A stretch of 64,000 nt of DNA from Incurvaria masculella (taxonomy: Eukaryota > Arthropoda > Insecta > Lepidoptera > Incurvariidae), in assembly GCA_946894095.1 (NCBI GenBank), contig OX335652.1, positions 6,161,001-6,225,000 of the forward strand, given 5' to 3'. Below are positions 31,359-41,657 of the stretch, in pieces; positions within the stretch are counted from its first letter, which is position 1; every line of letters starts with the position of its first letter. The position numbers were made by a program, and so were the translations under genes. Below the pieces are notes generated by a model. That model ran no database searches, was not told the DNA's origin, and saw only the letters and a program-made list of their open reading frames with translations.

Positions 31359-31511
31359 GCCCCGGTTACACGAAGAGACGGCCGATTCAATCAATGTTCA
31401 AACACGTCACTTTTAGTGATCCGCATAGAGTTCCTTCCATACTGTCCACACAAAGTGACGTGTCTGATCATACTTTGACGTTGATTTTTTATTATTTCGT
31501 GCACTCGGCCC
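31359..31511. mobile_element. TAA-flanked MITE (PIF/Harbinger-like), copy 2
   Basis: Flanked by TAA at 31356-31358 and 31512-31514. It runs in reverse orientation to the 26130 copy: CCCCGGTTACACGAAG.. to ..TTTCGTGCACTCGGCCC. Shared interior blocks are AACACGTCACTTTTAGTGAT, TCCATACTGTCCACACAAAG and TCATACTTTGACGTTGATTT. Confidence 0.75.
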
Positions 31512-31514
31512 TAA

Positions 31515-32249
31515 GACTATAGGCTCGATGCGAGACATTTCTTATAAATTAATCTATTTCAGATTTTTAAAGCAGTGTTGCCAGGTATTCCTTTTTACCG
31601 AACTATTCGGCATTTCAGCCTGTTGTTTGCGGTTTATTATAAAAAAACACAGATCGATTGGTTTAAGGTAACAAACGTGTCGAATGGTGCAACTAATAAT
31701 TTTCGTGTACAAAATACCTTAACCAGGCAAAGTGCGGATTTTTTCCAATTTAATGCGGCTACCGTCGGCACCCATGTAAAACCGTTAGTCCCTTTCACAA
31801 GTAAACGCATTTTTTTATTGAAAATGCGGATTAAAACTACTAAGGCCTTTTGTTCTACTTAAGCCCTATCTAGCCTGATTTTATGACCTCCAGCTACCTG
31901 AAATCCGATGGTTAACTTTCGGTTACATTGCGTATTTACATGGTGTACCTGAAAGATAACTTTGGTATTTTTATAGCTGGAAGTGTTGCAAACGGGCATT
32001 AGTGAACAGATTTGACTAATCGGTTGCACGCCAACTCTTGATATGGCATCTAAATACCTTCGGAAATGCTACATATACTCCACTGGACGTGGTTCAATAC
32101 TTACAAGCAGTTGTATCTGGAAATCATGTGAAGACAGCCTCCGCTGGAACGTATCTCGATCTTTCGTCCTAGTTCGGCGAAATTTTAGGATAACCATTAC
32201 TCAATTAACCTTTCATTTGATCTTTGGATTTATACAGGTACATATATTT
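31515..32249. other. unassigned stretch with weak SINE-like traces
   Basis: Short blocks near 31765 (CACCCATGTAAAACCGTTAG) and 32038 (TTGATATGGCATCTAAATAC-CTTCGGAAATG) resemble SINE body and tail pieces, so a very old SINE may lie here. ORFs look like chance. Confidence 0.3.
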
Positions 32250-32257
32250 ATTTAAAT

Positions 32258-32446
32258 GGGGACGCATCATTAAGTCCAAAAAGCACAAGGTCAAAAACCC
32301 ACACCGTCCAAAATACTTACGAATACGGATATTTTTAATTGGGTTAGGTTAGATTATATGCATTTTATAATACACACGAAAAATATATACTTTTGGACGT
32401 TCTGGGTTTTGGACCTTATGCTTTTTGGACTTCATGAAGGCGACAC
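32258..32446. mobile_element. hAT-like MITE with 8-bp duplication, copy 1
   Basis: The 189-bp element is flanked by the 8-bp ATTTAAAT (32250-32257, 32447-32454). Its inverted ends carry GTCCAAAA-type boxes repeated in each arm: GACGCATCAT.AAGTCCAAAA, CGTCCAAAATACT left; TACTTTTGGACG, TTTTGGACTTCATGAAGG right. The interior contains a short GGGTTAGGTTAG. The 8-bp duplication is typical of hAT elements. Confidence 0.8.
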
Positions 32447-32454
32447 ATTTAAAT

Positions 32455-33367
32455 GATATATTTTTTATAATTTCAATATTTTATTGAACATAAGAATCTG
32501 TATGTATTTTTTACTGTACAGGTTAATTTTACAAGTGTGTCGTCATAGCCAAATCTGAAACTAGAAGAAATAGCGAAAACACTTTAAGGAGGCACGAGGC
32601 CGATTTTGATAAAACCTATAATTGCATTTTTAGATTCTTGAAATCACATTTTTTCTAGCCGGAAAAAATGCAGCCTTAGCCTATAGTGTCGCCTATAAGG
32701 AATAAATTCCGTGAAGTAATCTTATAAGTACGGCAAAGTGAATGAAAGTGTTGACTTTTAATTAACTGATTACACACACACTTACATACACTCTTACCTT
32801 TGTACACCCACACACCCACGCCTATTACATAACATAGTGCTTTGCTACCGTCTGCTAAGTTCAACGGAACGTTGTGCAGAATCGTATTCTTTTGCAGGAT
32901 GTAGGAAATTTAATAATACAGTTATAGTTTTTATCAAAATCGGCCTAGTAACTACTTTCAGTATTTTTCGTTATTTCTTATAGTTTTGGATTTGGCCATG
33001 AAAGCACACTTGAAAAATTCACCTGTATAATATCAATATGGTAAAATATAAAAAAAAACAATTAGGTATAAGAATAAAAACAAACAAAAATTGAGAAATT
33101 AATCATATTTCGTTATCTGAGATATTGCCATAAAAGATAATTCATACAATAATTGAAATTATTTTTAGAGAAATAGATGTTCCTCGTAATCTAAATTAAA
33201 TAAATACATGACAGAAAAAAAACAACAGGACAATTTTGGAAAGAGACAACCTTTTTTTAGAAACATTTCTATAATTATATAACAAATAAGTTTATTTACT
33301 AATTTTGATAAAATATAAGTATTATAGTTTTTGACAGGAATTTTGGATGCAAAGCAAATACATGTTC
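32455..33367. other. AT-rich stretch without recognisable gene
   Basis: An inverted pair resembling ATAGCCAAATC.. (about 32548) and ..GATTTGGCCATGA (about 32988) suggests a decayed foldback unit (GATAAAACC/GGTTTTATC-like pieces). There is no ORF of note. Confidence 0.3.
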
Positions 33368-33371
33368 TGTA

Positions 33372-33436
33372 TTGCCCTCCTTATTAAAAAGGAGGCACAT
33401 ATCGTCGCTATACTTCAAAAACCTATTAATTGCAGA
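33372..33436. repeat. left terminal inverted repeat
   Basis: Pairs with 39242-39306. The outer 14 bases match except position 1. The inner ATATCG/CGCTATACTTC block is conserved, with a 3-4 base gap in between. Confidence 0.85.
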
Positions 33437-34341
33437 AAATGTACTTTCGAGAAAAAGCATTTTTAAAGTTTGGTGCTTTCAAAGAGCAAGTTTAAATAGC
33501 AAATATGCGTGGTTTGTATTTTTATTCTGTAGAAAATACATTTAAGTTTGGTTTTGGTATACATAAACTATGAAATAGTGAATTAACTTTATGTAAAAAA
33601 TATATGAAGTTAAGAAGAGGCAGCACTAATCGTTTTTTACATGTACACATTTTGGATAAATTTGCTACATTCATTGTCATTTTCATGATAACAGCTTTAA
33701 TGTTCTTTTAGCTGTATAATTTTGGTCCAATCCTGTAACTTTCATTTCAGGTACTTCATATGAATTTGATAATAAAATAAACCTCATTAAGGTTATGGGC
33801 TTCATAAGGATTTCAATGTTAACAAAATGATAGAATACTATACAATAAAATACATGATAGAAGTTGAAATCAGTCTGTATTATTTGAGTAGGTATCATTT
33901 AAGAGATTTTTACTTATCCTGTAACTTATCCTTATTTTACTTATCCTGCTTACATCTACATACACTGATACACTGATATGGTGCTGATTAGAGATATTTT
34001 TTTTATATTTAGGTACGAAAATAACTTGAGTGGTACATTACGCTAAGTTCTCTGTGCAAATGTACACGGCAAAATCAAACAGAACCAACACAATTGCATC
34101 TGGTTAGTTTCTTAATGCTCCAAAAGATATATTTGATGGATATCATTGCAATGGAAACATTTTTCAATTGAAAATGTGAATACTATTAACTGAAAAATAA
34201 ATGTAATCCTTTAGATTAACACAATACTTACCGACAATAATTTCCATGAAGATCTTTAAATTGTGCTTACGTTTAGTTTTTTGTGATTTGTGGGTTCTGC
34301 TCAGGGAATATTAATATAATGGACTATTCTGTACAGAAAAT

Positions 34342-36677
34342 CTATTCCTCTTCAGAAGCTTCATCCACTGAAGGCAGCGGCACGCGATCAACTACTGTGG
34401 AAGATGCACTGAGCTCATTAAACCACCCGTGGAGCTCTTCTGGGATTATGCCTTTCTTGCATAACTTAACTAAATCATTTTTTTTAGCTGCATTAATTGG
34501 CAACGGATTACCATAAAGTTTTTTCAGTTCCGTGGGAAAAGTACATGCTACAGCATCAGTGCTTGCTTGTTGAGCTGGCGAACTTACATCTGACTTATTT
34601 CTTCTTTTCCTGATTAAGTAATTGTGCGGTGTGTTTTGATTCGATGTATTTTTCAAACCGACAGTCATGAACAGGAAGTTATCTGACATGTCATAATTAA
34701 AGTATATTGTGTCACTCTCTCCCTTCACATATTTTATCCTTTTTATCTTTAGCCACTTCACTTTGTTGCCATGATTATCCTTTGCCTTACCTATAGATAA
34801 TGAATCAGCAAGGTCTTTTAAATCAAAGAACTCGTGGTACTTGAATTCTTTTACCACATACGGTTCGACGGTTACCTTTTTTTTCTCAACAATACGAGTC
34901 TTTTTAGACCTAGCTTGTCGAAAAATAGAAAGCCAATCGGGCATTGAATATATTGTAGCATGTTTCTTAGCAGATTCAATGCTGCTGTGCATAGAGTCAG
35001 CCTCCATATAGGTGTGCCCAGATTCGAGAAATTTTTGCTCGATGATCTGGAGATGATCAATTTTTTGGACAGCCCAAAGTAATAACGAGGAAACAAACTG
35101 GTTCCTGTTTTGCCCTCCACAAGTATCTGAGAATAAACTTATCTCACTGATGTGATCTGGCAAATAATTGGTGAGATAATAGTACAAAATGGATCCAATT
35201 TCGCAGCTCCCTTTTTTACCATTTACTTCTGACCAGGCAAAACAAAACGCTCTGTTGGGTAAAGGAGCTTCGTAAAGAGTTAAATTGTATACGCATAATT
35301 TGCGAGAATAGTACAATAGGCCAACAGGACAACTAGGAATTTGCAACACAGCCTGCAAATCGAATGTCAGGGACATGAAGTTATTTTGTTTTGTAGCTCT
35401 TTCCTTGTCCTTTTCTTTTTCATCGTTGCATTTTATTTTTCTTTGGATGTGCTCTTGATAGTTTTCTTCTAAGTCTTTTTTTTTGTCTGGGGAAGCCTTT
35501 GCAAAATTAGTGCAAATGAGGCACTGGTCCTTTTTAGGGACAAAGAAGCCAAAGTTATAGTGTTTTGAAAATATTCGACGGTATGTAATAGCAGAAACGG
35601 GCTCAGAGATGTTATTTTCTTTAGCGCTTTCTAAATAAAGACCATACATTTTGTTTATGCTTAATGACATGTCCAAATATTTTCTTTTGGATTCTTTTCG
35701 AATGTAATGTGGCTCCATGCAAGGAAATGACTCTATGTGAGTTTTAACATGTTTAATAATGTCCGGTTTGGTTTTATTCGGTGGTTCTTTACAGCCTCTC
35801 TTATCGGTCTCGGTATACAACCCCAGTTCATTTTTGTTTTTTACCGCCTGTCTTAAAACGTCTTGAGAAATGCAAAGAGTTTTACACATAAAACTTTGGC
35901 AAACAGCCTGGTTCTCAATACCTTTTGAAAAGAAACATTTCATAGAGTAAGCCCTAGGGTTCCGCTTGTAGTTTCCCGACAGGACTCGCTTGGGTGGTTT
36001 TACTTTTAAATTAGAAAGTAAATAATTCTTTTTGCTCCTAAAGTCCAAACTCCAGTAATACCTGCATAGTGCATTTCGTTCTTCCTGATTGAAATGTTGT
36101 GTGCACTTGTACATGCAGTTATCGCAATTAATATTTTGTGGAACTTTTGCTGAACGAATTTTATTTCGAGTAATATAGGACAAACCTTCAGTGCGCCTTT
36201 TTTTCGCTACATTTATTTTCCAGTTATTTGGGTCAGCCTCGCGCCACCTTTTTGGAGTTTGTTTTGATTTACAAACCTGATCCAATAATAGGTTCATAAT
36301 ATCTGATATAACTATATCGTCTTCATCTAAGCTACTCGAACTAGATGGAGATTGAATCGGCCGGTAAGTAGGATCACTATCTGAAACATCTCCACTAAAA
36401 AGAGACTCTAAATCGTCTGAACTATAGTTCAGCCTATTTACAGGCTCATCACAGGGTAAATATTTGGATTTTTTCGGGGCATCATCGATTGTGGGGAAAG
36501 ATCCATCAGCACAGCGCACAGCTTCATCGGCTAGACGATTTTGAAGACGCTGGGTAGGTCCTTTTTCATCTCGAGCCCTGCCAGTAGTGACGCAGAGCCC
36601 ACTAGTCGCATGCGAGACCTGGTCAGCATCGGTGGGTGTTCCGGCAAGAGCTTTTTCATGATCACTGTCAGCAGGCT
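34342..36677 (-). CDS. transposase exon 4 (main exon)
   Basis: Acceptor TTGGCACTTTACAG/AG at 36678. The frame is open for 777 codons to TAG at 34342-34344. The reading frame continues 52 codons upstream of position 36519 (PADSDHEKALAG..), which supports the acceptor. It holds the whole DDE-like core and a C-terminal acidic tail (DEASEEE). Confidence 0.85.
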
Positions 36678-38382
36678 CTGTAAAGTGCCAACAATGTATT
36701 ATAACAATTGAAATATATTTTTAAGGAACCGGACATGATGGCTGATATAACACCATATTGTCATGATAATAAACCATTAACACCATATTCATGAAAGAAA
36801 TAAGTGCAAGCGCGCCTCTTACAGCTACATTAACCTGGATGGAAACAAGAACATTTTTCACCAGCGCTTCGAACCTACCATATTCAATATGGTGGTACCG
36901 AGTAGGTACTAGTAACCCGGACCAATACCTAGCAATTAAGGAAAATGACCTTTACTTTAAGTAGGGTCCGAACCACGGCTAGCTTGAAAGATCGGATAAT
37001 GATCACCCGACCACAGATCAACCGTGCTAAGTGTTGCATGACCTTTATGATAGATCACTGAGGTATTGCGCCACTGGACTACAAAGGATATAAAACACTG
37101 ATAATAGATTGATTTATATTATTTCCTGAATTGGTAAAAAGTGTGAATATAACTGTAGTAAGGTAAGCATAAATGGAGGGTGAGGGGCTGCAAATTAATT
37201 AAAAGGGCATTGTACGCAACCAAGATATGCAACCGACGGGAAATTTTAAAAACTTTGAATATAAAATTAAATAGCCCATACTTACCATCACATGATAGGT
37301 GAGGTTCATCACAACGACCTTCATCTGCCAGACTCGGAAGAAGATCCTGAGCAGTTCCATTCCGAGGCGCGCCATCAACAGCGCAGAGTCCACTCGTATG
37401 CGAGACGTGATGAGCATTCATGGGCATTGCAGGAGTTTTCTCATGATCGCTGCCAGTAGGATCTGTAATGTGCCAGCCCATTATTTTAACAATTAAAACA
37501 TGCAAAATTTAATTATTATTTAGGAACAAACAATTGAAATAAATAAATGAAAAATAAATAAATAAGTTAGCTCATCTGCTTCTAATTTAGATACATACTC
37601 GGTAGCCCCGTGGTTTTTCTTTAAAGTTAATCTATTCATAGGCATTCAGTCTGGTTCTGGTTTACCGTTTAACCAACAAGGCGGGCCATGGTTCAAATTA
37701 GAAGTAAAACTGTTGAGCTTCCTTTCCTTACTCGACCGTTAATCTTGCCTTGGATAGTACCCTCACATTGAATGCACGATACTCAAAGAGGCAATGAAAG
37801 TTGTAAGTGCTCATGAAAGTCCACCATGCAATATAGGGTTCGGTCATGGCACCTACTTCCCATGTCGAATGTTAGGCTATTATGACAGTGAATGTATTAT
37901 CAGCCATCTAAATCCAGTCACTTAAAAAATAACTTTGATACAGGTACCTACTTAATACAATTAGTGGCACATACCATCAGATGTGAGGTAAGGTTGTTCA
38001 CAGCGCTCTTTACCTGCCAGTCTAGTGGGAAGATTCAGAGCCGATTCTTCATTATGATCGCTGCCAGATGCCACACAGTGCCGTTCTGGAGCTGGCGGTT
38101 CGTCTATAAACAACACAAATTATTAGATGTGAAATTAAAGTAATCATTATCCAGTCACTAGTAACAACTCAAAAAGACTGCATTGGAATGGATCAATCCG
38201 CTGTTTAAGTGATATTCAGCGAAACACCAGTATTTTTGGTGTTTTAGCAAGAAAATTGAGCTAAAAATATTGCATAACCTAAAATTGTTGACATTTTTTA
38301 AAAGTACTTAACAGTCGTATCTACCTTTATTTATGGTGCCTCCGACCGCCAACTGAACCAGCTGATTTGTTCTTGAATGCAT
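34342..38382 (-). CDS. transposase of the 5.9-kb element, 4 coding exons, 899 aa predicted
   Basis: Predicted nuclear DDE-like transposase acting on the TIRs. Exons (minus): 38382-38325, 38103-37975, 37462-37286, 36677-34342. All introns are GT..AG and phase 1; joining gives one open frame. The start is the first ATG after an in-frame stop, in AAAATGC context. Layout: three repeated SDHE-type modules (about 20-180), an acidic/Ser stretch, Lys/Arg-rich RWREADPNNWKINVAKKRR (about 265-283), a Cys cluster CDNCMYKC (about 306-313), IESFPCMEPHYIRKESKRKY, a CxxC in DQCLIC (about 505-510). The catalytic-like core is TFDLQAV (D561), LFSDTCGGQNRN (D639), GHTYMEADSMHSSIE (D682, E689). The core resembles DUF7869-type proteins. 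Catalytic residues are inferred. Confidence 0.8.
36725..37087 (-). mobile_element. SINE (chimeric-head type), decayed, in transposase intron 3
   Basis: Reverse-strand copy with CCTTTGTAGTCCAGTGGCGC at the head, GATCGGGTGATC-like box C remnants, GGTACCACCATATTG in the body and ATCAGCCATCATGTCCGG at the tail. It lies wholly inside the intron 36678-37285, in sense with the gene. Confidence 0.7.
37286..37462 (-). CDS. transposase exon 3 (duplicated module)
   Basis: Acceptor CACATTACAG/AT and donor GATG/GTAAGTATG, 177 nt, phase 1 at both ends. It encodes TGSDHEKTPAMPMNAHHVSH, then TSGLCAVDGAP and LLPSLADEGRCDEPHLSCDG. The start of exon 4 has the matching SDHEKA, VSHATSGLC and RLADEA blocks, so the two are paralogous. 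Confidence 0.8.
37600..37930 (+). mobile_element. SINE, decayed, in transposase intron 2
   Basis: Plus-strand copy (antisense to the gene): GGTAGCCCCGTGG head remnant, CATGGTTCAAATTAGAAGTA, TAGTACCCTCACATTGAATG, CATGCAATATAGGG, GGTCATGGCACCTACTTCCC and TTATCAGCCATCTAAATCCA. It lies inside the intron 37463-37974. Confidence 0.65.
37975..38103 (-). CDS. transposase exon 2 (duplicated module)
   Basis: Acceptor TTGTTTATAG/AC and donor GATG/GTATGTGCC, 129 nt, phase 1 at both ends. It encodes EPPAPERHCVASGSDHNEES and LPTRLAGKERCEQPYLTSDG, a shorter relative of the exon 3 module (SGSDH.., LP..LA.E.RC..P.L..DG). Confidence 0.75.
38325..38382 (-). CDS. transposase exon 1 (start)
   Basis: ATG at 38382 begins MHSRTNQLVQLAVGGTINK, 19 codons plus one base. 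The donor is AAAG/GTAGATAC, weaker than the others. Phase 1 matches exon 2. The upstream frame is open to a TAG at 38511-38509 but has no earlier ATG. Confidence 0.65.
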
Positions 38383-39241
38383 TTTAGCACACTGCACAAC
38401 GAGACATCTCCAGCACAAAAAATATCGCGAACAGCAAAGATTGCGTCGTTGACACAAGTCGTTGACATTAACGGGGCAAACTGCACTTCGCCCGCCGCGA
38501 ATCGTCTGCTAAATACCATTAACTGCAGTTATTCATAAGCAAACACTATCCGTGCGTCGAAAATAGAACAAATTAATCGCAATAAAGTTACTTATTTGGT
38601 CTTATCGGTAGTAATGCGGAATGTGCAATTTTATGATATGTACACGTAAAATCAGGCAAAACCATTTAGAGCTATTAAGTTGTAACCAAGAATGTTTTTT
38701 TAATTCTTAATTGAACAAGAGAGACCAAATATTGTAGTTTACAGTTATTTACCTCTTAAATGTGTGGTAATGCTTAGTAGATTCATTTAAGTAAAAAACA
38801 GTAAAGGAACATAATATGTTTTACTTGTTGGCAATGGTGGTTTGATTGAAAGTTAATACAAGTAAAACAAAGTTTTGTTAGTTATTGGTTTTGACTTGCA
38901 ATGTTTCACACCCAAAGTGGAAAAATGGACATGAAAAAGAATAATAAGTTAATTATGGTATTTTAGCAGTAATTTAATGCCCAAAATAAAGGAAGAAGAG
39001 CAATTAAAAGCCATGTAACACACTTTACGTTGATTTATTTCTACGAAAATAATTATATTTGTAAATAGATGCCATTACTTGATTCCACTTGATTATACCA
39101 ATCAATTATCGTGTATTTACGTGGTTTTATGTCGAGCTAACTTTGGAACCATGCATCGCAGCCTTTATTGGATTTCACCAAAAGATAGAGCATGAAAAAC
39201 TAAGTTAAACTGCATTTTTAACTCATTTTACGCAATTTTGT

Positions 39242-39306
39242 CATTTACAGGGTTTTCGAAGTATAGCGGCGATATGTAGTTACCGACTTTTGAATAAGGA
39301 GGGCAG
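39242..39306. repeat. right terminal inverted repeat
   Basis: Partner of 33372-33436, ending ..TTTGAATAAGGAGGGCAG with TGTA at 39307-39310. Confidence 0.85.
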
Positions 39307-39544
39307 TGTAGGTACAGTAGGAGACAGATCAAAGTGTACATTTACACGCAAAGTATACATTCAAACCTTATCAAATATTACGAGCATAAAGAAACATCGT
39401 ACAATTCAGACAACATTCAACTGGAAGTGGATTTGACTGTCTCCTACTAGAAATTGTTTAGATTCTAAATTGTTCCTCAATATAATATATTTCTACTTAA
39501 ACCCAATAAACCCAAATTAAGGTGGGCACGTAAGCATTAGAAAA

Positions 39545-39850
39545 TTCAAACGGTAGTTTACTAATCATTAGAAAACCACTATTTAATTTTACTTGATATT
39601 TGGTATCCAATATCAGATAACAAAAATCTGTGTTGGCATGTTAATTTTTTTCGATAAATGTATTCTACAAACCACAGAGAAAACAAGATGTCTATGAAGA
39701 TTTTCTTTTCACTTCTATGGTTGACTTTTCAAAATAACAAAAATGAGCAGACACAGATCTTTGTTGCCTGATATAAGTTATAAAATATCAATGAAATTGG
39801 CAAATCGGTTTTCAAATATTAAGTCACCTACGTTTGTATTAGCAGCATAG
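39545..39850. mobile_element. foldback MITE, copy A (full)
   Basis: Arms of about 100 bp pair imperfectly. Left: GGTAGTTTACTAATCATTAG, AAAACCACT, CTTGATATTT, ATATCAGATAACAAAAATCT, GTGTTGGCATG. Right arm reverse complement: TTTGAAAACCGATT, CATTGATATTT, ATATCAGGCAACAAAGATCT, GTGTCTGCTCA. Related arms recur at 40335 and 40960. Confidence 0.7.
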
Positions 39851-40053
39851 CTTACGGCTCGCCGTAGCAAACAAAAACAGGTATTTGAATGACTCCTAAA
39901 TGGAAGAACAATATTTTTATTTTAAAATATTATCATTGATTTTATTTTGTGTAAGAGAAATAAAAATGTAATAGTAAACTAATGGAAGCCACTGCGGTGC
40001 TTGCATGGAAATATTGACCTTAGGTCATAATTGGTAATAAGGGATTACACTTT

Positions 40054-40127
40054 TATTTGCATGGGTCGGATGTGCATTTTGACCTGGGCCACCCCATGTC
40101 AAAATGCACATCCGACCCATGCAAATA
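40054..40127. repeat. perfect 30-bp inverted repeat, 14-nt loop
   Basis: TATTTGCATGGGTCGGATGT-GCATTTTGAC (40054-40083) is the exact reverse complement of 40098-40127. The loop is CTGGGCCACCCCAT. A 30-bp perfect stem is far beyond chance and indicates recent origin or maintenance. Confidence 0.9.
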
Positions 40128-40334
40128 TTCTTGGTTACAACATACAAAAATGAATGGACTTTGAGGCATATATTGATAAGGAATGGTATGTTGGTTTTTG
40201 AAAAGCATTAGGAAGTTTTACAACCATGAATAGTGCTATAAACAAGAAAATCGTAAAAGAGCCAACGTAGTGTCTCTGTTTCAGATGAGGAAAAAATGCT
40301 TTTGTATGTCGGGCTGTTAAGATCGGGCTGTTAA

Positions 40335-40560
40335 GAACGGCCGGTTTGAAAACCGCTATTCCAATTAAATTGATATTTAATATCTAATATCAGGCAACAA
40401 ATATCTGTGTCTGCACGCATTAGTTTTTTTGAAAAATTCAAACCGATTGAAATGAAACCAAAAAGAAAATGTTCATACGAATTTAGTTTTATCTGTGGTT
40501 TGACCCAGAATACATTTACCGGGAAAACAAAGACATGCAAAATTTTTTAAAAATGTCAAA
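40335..40560. repeat. foldback MITE family, copy B (partial)
   Basis: GGTTTGAAAACCGCTATTCC, ATTGATATTTAATATC, ATATCAGGCAACAAATATCT and GTGTCTGC match the arm of copy A. The opposite arm is less clear. Confidence 0.55.
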
Positions 40561-40675
40561 TGTTCAAAAAGACAGACTCGCGAGTCAGAGAGCCATTAGT
40601 TTTATAATGAATTCGTGGCTTAAAATAGGCCTGTACACATCAGAGACTACAAACGTAGTTAACTAATCATAAATC

Positions 40676-40955
40676 TTCTTAAGCGGGGCTTACGCGAACA
40701 ATTTTGAAGAAAGATAACTTTTGAAAAACCTGTCGATGTGATCAGTGTTGTGTGTAGGGACATCCCTAGCAATTACTTAAATATAAATGTGAGGGTAGTT
40801 GGTGAAACTGCACGAACTACTCGGTGGCGAAGGCGAGCTGCTTCAGTTCTCCCGTGACCACGATTGGATGCAACTCCTTTCGAAACGTCGGGTTTAAGAA
40901 AGGTATTTAAAAGTTATCTTTCTTCAAAATTGTTCGCGTAAGCCCCGCTTAAGAA
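40676..40955. mobile_element. MITE with 47-bp perfect TIRs
   Basis: TTCTTAAGCGGGGCTTACGC, GAACAATTTTGAAGAAAGAT, AACTTTT at the left is exactly mirrored at the right end. The interior of about 185 bp contains CCGACGTTTCG-AAAGG-type sequence and CGTGGTCACGGGAG (on the minus strand). TTAA lies within each terminus (40679-40682, 40949-40952) and may be the target duplication. The element is flanked by similar GTAGTTAACTAATCAT motifs, so it sits within the foldback MITE family. Confidence 0.85.
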
Positions 40956-40959
40956 CATT

Positions 40960-41130
40960 AATAATGTAGTTAACTAATCATTTGAAAACCACTGTTCCAA
41001 TTTACTTGACATTTGATATATATTAATAGGCCAAACGTATCTATCTTTGTCTGCATGTCTACACAGTACATTTATTCACAGACAAAACAAAATGTGTATG
41101 AACATTATAATTTAGCTTTCATTCGATTCT
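40960..41130. repeat. foldback MITE family, copy C (partial)
   Basis: GTAGTTAACTAATCATTTGA-AAACCACTGTTCCAATTTAC, TTGACATTTGATAT, ATCTATCTTTGTCTGC match the arms of copies A and B. Confidence 0.55.
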
Positions 41131-41657
41131 GTTTATATTTATCAAAAGATATTTTTTTTCCGAAGCTGTACATTCGAAGTGCCCCACGTGACATGAAGCA
41201 AACGTTTATATGTCACATTGTATGAGACTGCTGCACCGCTTCACCAGGCCCGGCGCTGCAGGTCAGGACGGTACCACCTCCTCTCCAGCACTTCAGCTGC
41301 TTTGAAGAGATCCGGAAAAAAGTAGAAAGGACATATCAGGGCTTTGAAGTTTGTAATTTAGTAAATAAAGGGAATTATCGTAACGCATGAATTAAGGGAT
41401 GCATGTCTGCAGATGTCCATACATACATAGACATAGGACAACTTAAATACATACACATATTCACATACAGGGTTCAAATGAATAAAGTAAAACTCAATGA
41501 TAAAAAAAGCACATTCATATAATAAGCATATAACATGAAACATGTATGTCTGAAGATATTTTACTGAGATTATTTGTGATGAAGGAAAATAAAGAGATTC
41601 TAGTAATGGTAAACATGTTATGGTAAGATGTGCTGAGTTTGGCAAATCAGAATAAAG

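Larger units (their letters stand above)
33372..39306 (-). mobile_element. 5.9-kb DNA transposon, TGTA duplication, apparently intact (Sola-like?)
   Basis: TGTA at 33368-33371 and 39307-39310 directly flanks inverted ends: left TTGCCCTCCTTATTAAAAAG, right (reverse complement) CTGCCCTCCTTATTCAAAAG. The similarity continues for about 65 bp (ACATATCG.CGCTATACTTC.AAAACC). Inside lies one minus-strand gene with four coding exons for a DDE-like transposase, about 920 bp of sequence before its ATG and about 970 bp after its stop. A 4-bp duplication is described for the Sola superfamily, and the protein core fits that group as I recall it, but this is unverified. Two SINEs have inserted in introns without breaking the gene. 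Confidence 0.85.

Noticed and set aside
34872..35120. 82-aa minus-strand ORF overlapping the transposase
   Set aside because: Out-of-frame shadow inside exon 4 of the transposase.
38331..38519. 62-aa minus-strand ORF (MVFSRRFAAG..) as a separate protein
   Set aside because: Its region overlaps the predicted first transposase exon. The frame starting at 38382 gives phase-matched splicing, which this one does not.
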